DNA of 11,709 nt from Oceanospirillaceae bacterium. Its GTDB lineage: Bacteria; Pseudomonadota; Gammaproteobacteria; Pseudomonadales; Balneatricaceae. Shown one piece after another: positions 5,269-11,709 of this stretch. The position numbers and the translations under genes are program-made. Below the pieces are notes generated by a model that saw nothing but the letters and a program-made list of their open reading frames with translations, did no database searches and was not told where the DNA came from. Each line of letters begins with the position of its first letter. Positions within the stretch are counted from its first letter, which is position 1. Location: NCBI GenBank assembly GCA_023954795.1, contig JAGSHA010000065.1:1-11709 (forward strand), written 5' to 3'.

Positions 5269-6022
5269 CGGCTTCCCCTTGGGAACAGATCGGACACGCT
5301 TTATCTTTACGTAATTTCAGAGAACGCCATTCCATCGTGCGACCATCAAGCAGCAACAGTTTTCCAACGAGAGGCTCTCCTATGCCCGCCAGGACTTTAA
5401 GTGCTTCCATCGCCTGCACTGAACCCACGATTCCGACCAATGGCGCCAATACACCCGATTCAGAGCAGGTCAGATTTTCATCATCACCTTGTTTATATAA
5501 ACACTGATAACAGGGTGCATCATCTTGCCGTGAATCAAAAACGGCAATCTGTCCTTCCATACGGATTGCCGCACCGGAGACCAGTGGCTTCTTGTGAACA
5601 ACACACGTCCGGTTCACCGCAAAGCGCGTCGTAAAGTTGTCGGTGCAATCCACCACCAGGTCAACTTCAGAGACCAGTTTCTCGAGTTCTTCGTCTGTGA
5701 GACGGCGATCAATCGCTGTAAATTTTGTATCTGGATTGAGTGCCGACAACGTTGCCTGAGCCGAAGTCACTTTCGGTTCACCAATACGCTGAGTGGTGTG
5801 TACGATTTGCCGTTGCAGATTAGACAGATCGACTTCATCATCATCTACCAACACCAACTCACCGACGCCTGCTGCGGCAAGATACATAGAAACCGGACTG
5901 CCCAGACCACCCACGCCAAGAATCAAAACACGGGCATTTAACCACGCTTCCTGACCGTCGATCTCAACCTCGGGCAACATAATCTGGCGGCTGTACCGCA
6001 ATAACTGCTCATCACTTAACAT
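5261..6022 (-). CDS. moeB: Molybdopterin-synthase adenylyltransferase (MoeB/ThiF/HesA family)
   Basis: A 253-residue E1-like enzyme that adenylates the C-terminal Gly-Gly of a sulfur carrier (MoaD in molybdopterin synthesis; ThiS for the ThiF relatives). The nucleotide loop GVGGLGSP is at 36-43, DLSNLQRQI at 65-73, the Mg-ATP Asp128 is in DCTDNF, and zinc ligands Cys171/Cys174 pair with Cys243/Cys246 near the C-terminus. Cys186 in LTCSESGVLAP corresponds to the cysteine found in this loop of MoeB/ThiF. Length equals E. coli MoeB. It starts 3 nt after prmC with AGAGG upstream and overlaps yccU. Position after prmC is the standard location of moeB in Pseudomonas-type genomes, which favours MoeB over ThiF. 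Some bacteria use this protein for both pathways. Confidence 0.88.
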   Translation of the reverse strand: MLSDEQLLRYSRQIMLPEVEIDGQEAWLNARVLILGVGGLGSPVSMYLAAAGVGELVLVDDDEVDLSNLQRQIVHTTQRIGEPKVTSAQATLSALNPDTKFTAIDRRLTDEELEKLVSEVDLVVDCTDNFTTRFAVNRTCVVHKKPLVSGAAIRMEGQIAVFDSRQDDAPCYQCLYKQGDDENLTCSESGVLAPLVGIVGSVQAMEALKVLAGIGEPLVGKLLLLDGRTMEWRSLKLRKDKACPICSQGEADE

Positions 6023-6025
6023 TTT

Positions 6026-6862
6026 CTAACTACCTCTTACCCAACAGCCGAGTGTCACCCGGTCCCGGTCACCCAAATCTTGAATGGTTGCAACGTCGTC
6101 ATACCCCAGCTGTTCTAACAGCGCACGCACGCGTTGTCCTTGATCGTAACCATGTTCGAACAGCAACCACCCCCCGGTATTCAGATACTCACGGGCATCA
6201 CTGGCGATCTTTTCAATATCAGCCATCCCCTGCTTATCAGCAATCAATGCGCTCAGGGGTTCAAATCGTACATCCCCCTGCTGCAAATGAGGATCTTGCG
6301 GATCGATATAGGGTGGATTGCTGACGATCATATCAAAGCGCCCGACCAGAGGCTCAAACCAACTACCCAGGACAAAGTCAGCATTACGGATTTCAAGTCG
6401 CTGCCGGTTACGCTCCGCCAATACAACCGCGGCATCCACACGATCACAGCCCACCACCTGCCAGCCTGAACGTTCAGAGGCCAGCGCCAACGCGATAGCG
6501 CCAGTACCGGTTCCCAAATCTGCCACCCGATACGGGCCATTGGCCAACTTATCCAGCGCGACTTCGACCAACGTTTCGGTTTCAGGCCGAGGAATCAGCG
6601 TATCCGCTGTCACTTCCAAATCCAGTGTCCAGAACGCCTGAGATCCGATCAGATGCGCCACCGGCTCACCCTTCAGACGGCGGGCCAGCAATTGCTCGTA
6701 AGCCCGCTGATCAGGTTCAGCTACGTCTCTGTCTGACCAGGTAAATAGGTAACTGCGAGGTCGCTGCAATACATGGCACAGTAACAACTCAGCATCCAAG
6801 CGGGACGAATCACTCACCCCCTGCAGACGCTCATGCAGCGCCACGGCCTGTTCGATATTCAT
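6026..6862 (-). CDS. prmC: Peptide chain release factor N5-glutamine methyltransferase
   Basis: A 278-residue S-adenosylmethionine-dependent methyltransferase that modifies the glutamine of the GGQ motif in release factors 1 and 2. The N-terminal helical domain (1-80) binds the factor. The catalytic domain has PRPETE (91-96), the SAM-binding motif I DLGTGTGAIAL (115-125), the acidic residue after beta-2 (VVGCD, Asp140) and the substrate-amide motif NPPY (182-185). All are intact. The ATG at 6862 has TGGA 5 nt upstream. It lies 169 nt downstream of prfA, the gene of its substrate, but a strong terminator sits between them, so a local promoter is likely. I could not identify one convincingly in 6863-6972. 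Confidence 0.95.
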   Translation of the reverse strand: MNIEQAVALHERLQGVSDSSRLDAELLLCHVLQRPRSYLFTWSDRDVAEPDQRAYEQLLARRLKGEPVAHLIGSQAFWTLDLEVTADTLIPRPETETLVEVALDKLANGPYRVADLGTGTGAIALALASERSGWQVVGCDRVDAAVVLAERNRQRLEIRNADFVLGSWFEPLVGRFDMIVSNPPYIDPQDPHLQQGDVRFEPLSALIADKQGMADIEKIASDAREYLNTGGWLLFEHGYDQGQRVRALLEQLGYDDVATIQDLGDRDRVTLGCWVRGS

Positions 6863-6972
6863 TCGATTCCAAAGGTTAAACTAGCTACAGCCCCATACTA
6901 CCGCGACATCCACAACCATAGAAGTCGACCTAGGAGCCAATCTTAACGTCGACGACGGTTTACGACAGATAC

Positions 6973-7010
6973 AAAACAGCCCCGATACCGCAAAGCATCG
7001 AGGCTGTTTT
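6973..7010 (-). terminator. Rho-independent terminator between prfA and prmC
   Basis: AAAACAGCC (6973-6981) pairs with GGCTGTTTT (7002-7010). The stem continues through one G-U pair (minus-strand RNA) and CGAT/ATCG to about 14 bp, with a 10-nt loop. On the minus strand it ends in TTTTGTAT, and the plus strand also carries a T-run (TTTTT), so it could act both ways. It starts about 20 nt after the prfA stop. Confidence 0.75.
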
Positions 7011-7031
7011 TACCGATCAATTGAGCATGAA

Positions 7032-8117
7032 TCAGCTCTCGGACAATGCACCTAACTGCTCCGCCTGATACTCATTCATCAACGGATCAACTACATGCCC
7101 GAGGTCTCCGGTCATCACTTCCTGCAGCTTATAGAGCGTCAGATTGATCCGGTGATCGGTAACCCGGCCCTGCGGATAGTTGTAAGTCCGGATACGCTCA
7201 GAGCGGTCACCACTGCCGACCAAGCTTTTACGCGTACTTGCCTGTTCTGCCGCATGGCGCTCTGTTTCAGCGGCCTGTAAGCGGGACGCCAGCAAAGACA
7301 TCGCCTTAGCGCGGTTCTTATGCTGCGAACGCTCTTCCTGACACTCCACAACCACTCCTGTGGGGATATGCGTCAGACGAATCGCCGAATCAGTTTTGTT
7401 TACATGCTGTCCACCTGCACCCGAGGCACGGAACGTATCTACACGCAGATCGGCCTTATTGATCTCGATCGCCTCAACCTCATCCATCTCTGGCATGACC
7501 GCTACCGTACAGGCAGAGGTATGGATACGGCCCTGAGACTCCGTCTCTGGCACACGCTGTACCCGATGCGCACCGGATTCAAACTTCAGACGAGAAAAAA
7601 CATCGGTCCCGACAACGCGGCTGATTAATTCCTTATAACCACCATGCTCACCTTCATTGGCGCTCACAATCTCAACGCGCCATCCCTGTGATTCGGCATA
7701 CCGGGAGTACATGCGGAACAGATCACCCGAGAAAATAGCCGCCTCATCACCACCGGTACCGGCTCGAATCTCCAGAAAGACGTTACGAGCGTCGTTCGGG
7801 TCTTTAGGCAACAATAGAATCTGCAGCTCAGCTTCGAGACTCTCGATCCGCTCTTTTGCATCCGATAGCTCATCTTTCGCCATCTCACGCATATCGGGAT
7901 CACTGTCCTTCATCATCAGCTCGGCTTCGTCCTGATCAGCCCGCGCTTCATTGTAAGCTTCAAAGCTTTTGACGACCGGCTCCAGCTCGGCATATTCCTT
8001 AGAATAGTCACGGAATAGATTCTGATCAGAAATAACGTCGGCATCAGACATCAGCGCAGCGAGCTCTTCGTAGCGCTCGCTGAGCTTTTCTAGTTTAGCG
8101 AGAATAGACTCTTTCAT
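7032..8117 (-). CDS. prfA: Peptide chain release factor 1
   Basis: A 361-residue ribosomal factor that recognises UAA and UAG and triggers peptidyl-tRNA hydrolysis. The N-terminal domain is a long coiled coil (1-100). IRAGTGGDEAAIF starts at 117. The codon-recognition tripeptide is Pro190-Glu191-Thr192 in RVQRVPETESQGRIH, where E. coli RF1 has P-A-T. The catalytic GAGGQHVNK has GGQ at 235-237, and Gln237 is the residue PrmC would methylate. The absence of the RF2-type SPF motif settles RF1 versus RF2. Its start overlaps the hemA stop as ATGA, implying coupled translation, and a terminator follows. Confidence 0.97.
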   Translation of the reverse strand: MKESILAKLEKLSERYEELAALMSDADVISDQNLFRDYSKEYAELEPVVKSFEAYNEARADQDEAELMMKDSDPDMREMAKDELSDAKERIESLEAELQILLLPKDPNDARNVFLEIRAGTGGDEAAIFSGDLFRMYSRYAESQGWRVEIVSANEGEHGGYKELISRVVGTDVFSRLKFESGAHRVQRVPETESQGRIHTSACTVAVMPEMDEVEAIEINKADLRVDTFRASGAGGQHVNKTDSAIRLTHIPTGVVVECQEERSQHKNRAKAMSLLASRLQAAETERHAAEQASTRKSLVGSGDRSERIRTYNYPQGRVTDHRINLTLYKLQEVMTGDLGHVVDPLMNEYQAEQLGALSES

Positions 8118-9391
8118 TTATGGGTATCGTTCTGATCCGTTTCGGAAAGCTGGTACAACTCCTGTACCAGCGACAAAAGCTCGGTACGACCTTCCGCACT
8201 GGCTTTACGCATTTGAATGGTTGGCTGATGCAGCATTTTATTCGTCAGGCCACGGGCTAGCTGAGTGATAACCTCCTCCGCTGATTTCCCGTTCTTCAAC
8301 TGACGCAACGCTTTATCCAGTTCCTGATCGCGGGTAATTTCCGCCTGGCTTCGCAGCGAGGTTAATGTATCAACCGCCAGCAAAGAACGAAGCTGACGCA
8401 TAAAATCGTGCGCCCCAACTTCGATAATCTCTTCAGCCTCACGCGCCGCGCTTTCACGACTGCGCTGATTTTCTTCGATCACCTCTTTCAGGTCATCAAC
8501 GGTATACAGGTAAACATCATCCAGATCGGCTACCTGAGGCTCGATATCACGCGGTACTGCGATATCCACCATAAAGATCGGTTCGTGCTTGCGCTTTTTC
8601 AGCGCGGTTTCCACGGCGCCTTTACCCAGTATCGGTAACTGACTGGCCGTGGATGCGATGACAATATCTGCATTGCAAAGCGCTTCAGGGATATCACCCA
8701 GCAAAATGGCGCGCCCGTCGACTTCGTTCGCAAGAGACAGCGCACGGTTTAATGTACGGTTTGCCACCGTAATATCCTGCACACCCGCCTGAGACAGATG
8801 CCGCGCAACCAGCTCAATGGTTTCTCCCGCGCCGATTAACAGCGCCTTACTACTGCGCAGATCGGAAAAGATATGCTGTGCCAGACTCACCGCCGCGTAG
8901 GCCACAGATACAGGGTTTTCACCAATCGCCGTATCAGTACGTACCTGTTTCGCAACCGAGAATGTTTGCTGAAACAGACGCCCCAGCTCAGCACCCACAT
9001 GTCCATGTTCCTGCGACAACGCGAAAGATGACTTCAACTGTCCCAGGATTTGTGGCTCACCTAATACCAGCGAGTCCAATCCGCTGGCAACACGCATCAT
9101 GTGACGCGCAGCATCTTCATCCCAGTGAGCATAAGAACAGTCCTGCAGCTGATCCGGATCCAGATTATGAAATTCGCCGAGCCATTCCAATAGGGCACGC
9201 GTACCTTCCAGCTCTGTGGTGCAATACAGTTCTGTACGATTACAGGTCGAGAGAATAGCGATCTCTTTAAGCGCAGCCGAGCCTCGGGCGCCAGACAGAG
9301 CGTCCGCCAATTGTTCGGGAGAAAACGCAACCCGTTCCCTCACCGATACCGGAGCGGTTTTGTGGTTAATACCTAAAGCCAGTAAAGCCAT
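8114..9391 (-). CDS. hemA: Glutamyl-tRNA reductase
   Basis: A 425-residue NADPH-dependent enzyme that reduces glutamyl-tRNA(Glu) to glutamate-1-semialdehyde, the first committed step of C5-pathway tetrapyrrole synthesis. N-terminal LALGINHKTAPVSVRERVAF and the catalytic STCNRTELYC with Cys50 (thioester nucleophile, same number as in E. coli) are present, followed by LGEPQILGQLK, the NADPH-binding GAGETIELVARHL, and a C-terminal helical dimerisation domain. The ATG at 9391 is chosen because numbering then matches the family. However, an in-frame TTG at 9400 has the better SD (AGAGG 6 nt upstream), whereas the ATG has only GGG close by. A three-residue longer form is therefore possible. It leads the prfA-containing unit and has a good promoter upstream. 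Confidence 0.96.
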   Translation of the reverse strand: MALLALGINHKTAPVSVRERVAFSPEQLADALSGARGSAALKEIAILSTCNRTELYCTTELEGTRALLEWLGEFHNLDPDQLQDCSYAHWDEDAARHMMRVASGLDSLVLGEPQILGQLKSSFALSQEHGHVGAELGRLFQQTFSVAKQVRTDTAIGENPVSVAYAAVSLAQHIFSDLRSSKALLIGAGETIELVARHLSQAGVQDITVANRTLNRALSLANEVDGRAILLGDIPEALCNADIVIASTASQLPILGKGAVETALKKRKHEPIFMVDIAVPRDIEPQVADLDDVYLYTVDDLKEVIEENQRSRESAAREAEEIIEVGAHDFMRQLRSLLAVDTLTSLRSQAEITRDQELDKALRQLKNGKSAEEVITQLARGLTNKMLHQPTIQMRKASAEGRTELLSLVQELYQLSETDQNDTHK

Positions 9392-9455
9392 GACGCCCAA
9401 AAACTACCTCTGTAACGGAGACGAATACCGCCCTGTAATTTCAATCAAGCGCGCT

Positions 9456-9484
9456 ATGATACAACGCTTTACACAAAAGGTTAA
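9456..9484 (-). promoter_or_regulatory. Candidate sigma-70 promoter of hemA-prfA
   Basis: On the minus strand TTAACC (9479-9484, 4/6) and TATCAT (9456-9461, 5/6) are separated by exactly 17 nt. They predict a start near 9449 and a leader of about 55-60 nt. Confidence 0.5.
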
Positions 9485-9545
9485 AAATCCCGTCCTTATT
9501 TGTTAACCCTAGACTCAATTAAATGTGTATTCATTGCTGAACGGT

Positions 9546-9583
9546 GACTGTCCGCGACTGAACCATCCACCCACGCGGCAGTC
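9546..9583. repeat. Interrupted inverted repeat between divergent hemA and TPR-gene promoters
   Basis: GACTG-T-CCGCG (9546-9556) is complementary to CGCGGCAGTC (9574-9583) apart from one bulged T, with 17 nt between arms. It lies 14 nt upstream of the plus-strand -35, in the spacer shared by the two promoters. Function unknown; a regulator site or an accidental repeat. Confidence 0.35.
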
Positions 9584-9597
9584 CACACTCTGTTACA

Positions 9598-9627
9598 CTG
9601 ACATTCATATAAACATTCATCTATAGT
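9598..9627 (+). promoter_or_regulatory. Candidate sigma-70 promoter of the TPR lipoprotein-lolB unit
   Basis: CTGACA (9598-9603, 5/6) and TATAGT (9622-9627, 5/6) are 18 nt apart, predicting a start near 9634 and a short leader of about 29 nt. Confidence 0.55.
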
Positions 9628-9662
9628 GAACTGAACATACAGGGACGCTGGCTCATCATCAC

Positions 9663-11357
9663 ATGAAAATACGCCTCTACGCTTTAATTGCCGCATTCGC
9701 ACTCTCTGGTTGCAGCCTGCAAACTATCAAACAGCAGTCTGCAGGTAACGATTCACCGCCTATATATAAGCAGGGTGAGTTCAATCGGGAGTCTGTGTAT
9801 GAATTGCTGGTTGCCGAACTGGCCGGACAAAAAGGTCAGTTTGAACTGGCGATGGCCAACTATCTGAAGCAGGCTCGCCTGACCCGCGATCCAAATATTG
9901 CTGAGCGTGCCACCCGTGTTGCACAATACCTGAGAAACGTCGGAGCCATCACCGAGGCCGCAGAACTGTGGATCGCTACCGATCCGGAAAACCCAGAACC
10001 GTATCAAATATCCGCCAGTATTCTGATGCACCAAAAGCGCTACGATGAAGCCCTCCCGCTGGTCGAGCGAGCGCTAGAATATGACCGTCCGCGTATGCTC
10101 GCCGTGATCCGTAGCCAAATTCCAGAAATGTCTGCCGACGTATCCGCCGGATATCTCAGCTTGTTTGACGAGATGCTCGCCAACAACCCTAAGCAGACCG
10201 ACCTGCTTGTTACACAGGGGCTGTTGCATAAACAGAAAGGCAATGTGGAGACCGCTCTTGCCGTTTTTGAAAAGGCATTAAGGACAGATCGTAATAATGT
10301 GGACGCTGTGGCTCAGAAAGCGGAACTACAGCGCCTTCAGGGAGATTTTCGCAATGCCCTGATGACTATCGAGCCTGCGCTTAAATCTCAACCCGATAAC
10401 CAGCCGCTACTGATTCTTAAGACCCAGCTACTCTTCCAGTCCGGTCAGCTCAAGCAGGGCGTGAAGGAAGCTAATCGCATTCTGAAACAAAATGGACAGG
10501 ACTATCAGCTTAAGTTCTATCTTGCACTCCTGATGCTGGAAAACGACCAAACAGCCGAAGCCAAAGAACTGTTCGAAGAACTGCTGACGCAGAACGAAAA
10601 TGATACCCGGCCCCATTTTTACCTTGGTGCCATTGCCCAGCAAGACGGGAAAATTGAGAAAGCGATTGCCCATTTCGAAAAGGTTGATGATCCAGCGACC
10701 ACTTTTCAGGCCATTAGCCGGATCTCCACCCTGCTGGATACGCCCGAAGACCGGGAACGTCTCTCCCTGATTATCAGCGATGTGCGTAAAACCCGCCCTG
10801 ATCTTGCTCCCCAGTTATTTACACTTCAGGCAGAGTGGCTGAACCTGCACGATTTTTCAGACGAAGCACTGATACTGCTGGAAGAGGCCATCGCACGCTT
10901 TGAAAATGACGTCAGCCTGCTATATACGCGCGCAATGCTGCTGGAAGCGACTGACTTTGATCGGGCAGAAATCGATCTGCGCCGCATTCTGGATATTGAG
11001 CCAAATAGTTCGCTTGCATTGAATGCCTTAGGTTACACCCTGACGGTTCGTACCGAGCGTTACGATGAAGCGTATCAACTCATCTCCCGGGCGCTGGAAA
11101 TGCGCCCGAACGATCCCGCCATTATCGATTCCATGGGCTGGGTGCTTTTTAAACTGCAACGCTACGATGAAGCCGTCGAGTATTTACTGCGCGCATATGA
11201 AGCGATTCCCGACGGTGAAGTGGCTTCCCACTTGATACAGGCCTATTGGGCCAAAGGCGATAAAGACAAAGCACTGGCGCTTTTGCAGCAAGGACTCAAT
11301 AAAAGCCCTGACAATAGCCACCTGCAGGAAGCCGCACAGGCAATTGGAGCACATTAA
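9663..11357 (+). CDS. TPR-repeat outer-membrane lipoprotein
   Basis: A 564-residue protein with a lipoprotein signal peptide: basic start MKIRLY, hydrophobic core, and lipobox LSGC with Cys17. Ser at +2 points to the outer membrane. The rest is a tandem array of helical TPR units. The clearest are RYDEA-type repeats at residues 126, 466 and 500 (the last two exactly 34 residues apart, one TPR length) and QLARLTRDPNIAERA-like helices near 70. TPR arrays are protein-binding scaffolds, and no catalytic motif is present. The gene occupies the position of the uncharacterised TPR protein next to lolB in Pseudomonas. The ATG at 9663 gives a correct signal peptide, but the only SD-like AGGGA is 17 nt upstream, so initiation may be weak. 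lolB follows 3 nt later, suggesting a shared transcript and perhaps a role in outer-membrane assembly (inference). Confidence 0.88.
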   Translation: MKIRLYALIAAFALSGCSLQTIKQQSAGNDSPPIYKQGEFNRESVYELLVAELAGQKGQFELAMANYLKQARLTRDPNIAERATRVAQYLRNVGAITEAAELWIATDPENPEPYQISASILMHQKRYDEALPLVERALEYDRPRMLAVIRSQIPEMSADVSAGYLSLFDEMLANNPKQTDLLVTQGLLHKQKGNVETALAVFEKALRTDRNNVDAVAQKAELQRLQGDFRNALMTIEPALKSQPDNQPLLILKTQLLFQSGQLKQGVKEANRILKQNGQDYQLKFYLALLMLENDQTAEAKELFEELLTQNENDTRPHFYLGAIAQQDGKIEKAIAHFEKVDDPATTFQAISRISTLLDTPEDRERLSLIISDVRKTRPDLAPQLFTLQAEWLNLHDFSDEALILLEEAIARFENDVSLLYTRAMLLEATDFDRAEIDLRRILDIEPNSSLALNALGYTLTVRTERYDEAYQLISRALEMRPNDPAIIDSMGWVLFKLQRYDEAVEYLLRAYEAIPDGEVASHLIQAYWAKGDKDKALALLQQGLNKSPDNSHLQEAAQAIGAH

Positions 11358-11360
11358 GCC

Positions 11361-11709
11361 ATGCCGCAGTTTTTGCATGTTGCTCTGCTGGCGACACTTT
11401 TAACCCTGACTGGCTGTAGCTCGCTCACCACCAGTGAACAAGCCCCACCACCTACGATCAGCAGCTGGAACGATCACCAGCAACAAATGGCGCTGCTGAC
11501 ACACTGGGAACTGAGCGGGAAAATTGGTATTCGCTCTCCTCAGGACAATCAATCAGCGAATCTGTTCTGGCGACAGCAAGATCAGGAATATGCCATTGAA
11601 ATGACCGGCCCCTTAGGACAAGGGGGAGCGCGCATTACCGGACAGCCCGGCAATATTCAGGTTAGCATCGCAGGTGAAGGGGATTTTCAGGCTGGCTCCC
11701 CCGAAGCCC
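11361..11709 (+). CDS. lolB: Outer-membrane lipoprotein receptor LolB, N-terminal part
   Basis: The first 116 residues are present before the window ends. LolB is itself an outer-membrane lipoprotein that accepts lipoproteins from periplasmic LolA and inserts them into the outer membrane. The signal peptide has the lipobox LTGC with Cys19 and Ser at +2. Diagnostic mature segments are HWELSGKIGIRSP (about 48-60), SANLFWRQQ, and the GPLGQGGARITG strand-turn-strand, all in the LolB order. The ATG lies 3 nt after the TPR gene stop, with GGAG 11 nt upstream inside the end of that gene. In related genomes ispE follows; here that would lie outside the window. Confidence 0.93.
   Translation, partial: MPQFLHVALLATLLTLTGCSSLTTSEQAPPPTISSWNDHQQQMALLTHWELSGKIGIRSPQDNQSANLFWRQQDQEYAIEMTGPLGQGGARITGQPGNIQVSIAGEGDFQAGSPEA

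Noticed and set aside
5401..5941. Plus-strand ORFs opposite moeB
   Set aside because: They lie antisense to a complete, motif-bearing moeB and have no SD or recognisable domains.
7190..7192. Possible loss of function in RF1 because its tripeptide is PET, not PAT
   Set aside because: The middle position of the P-x-T motif is variable in RF1 proteins, and the flanking residues and GGQ are intact. The tripeptide itself (residues 190-192) lies near 7542-7550.

Overview
The window comes from a gammaproteobacterial chromosome, most likely a marine Oceanospirillales- or Pseudomonas-like lineage. The block hemA-prfA-prmC-moeB on one strand, divergent from a TPR lipoprotein gene and lolB, is the arrangement known from Pseudomonas and relatives. 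The protein sequences are typical of that group. The order-level placement is inference.

Left part (1-2239, all minus strand): the 5' end of an AEC-family permease with a TTG start, a SixA-type histidine phosphatase with its own SD and probable promoter, a strong terminator, a 3-hydroxybutyryl-CoA dehydrogenase, and a small VOC/glyoxalase-fold protein. The dehydrogenase and the plus-strand fadD further right suggest fatty-acid, short-chain acyl-CoA or polyhydroxybutyrate metabolism.

Middle (2240-3097): an 858-nt stretch with no conserved gene, and the oddest part of the window. It holds a 57-residue acidic ORF with a good SD on the minus strand. It also has three copies of a G-rich 8-mer core arranged around a 16-bp palindrome, a cluster of interlocking hairpins (one shaped like a terminator with a competing antiterminator), and a very AT-rich segment before the fadD promoter region. 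I could not assign it to a known element.

Centre and right: fadD (3098-4750, plus) ends in a strong hairpin. It converges on the minus-strand cluster hemA > prfA > prmC > moeB > yccU, which covers the first committed step of tetrapyrrole synthesis, release factor 1, the methyltransferase that modifies RF1, the molybdopterin/sulfur-carrier activating enzyme and a CoA-binding protein. hemA/prfA overlap (ATGA), prmC/moeB are 3 nt apart and moeB/yccU overlap by 8 nt. A strong terminator sits between prfA and prmC, so the cluster is probably at least two transcription units. yccU takes the place that murI holds in Pseudomonas.

The hemA promoter and a divergent plus-strand promoter share the 9392-9662 spacer, with an inverted repeat between them. 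The plus-strand unit encodes a TPR outer-membrane lipoprotein and, 3 nt later, LolB, the outer-membrane receptor that inserts lipoproteins; LolB is cut by the window end. Most of the window is ordinary core chromosome. Novelty, if any, is confined to 2290-3010.
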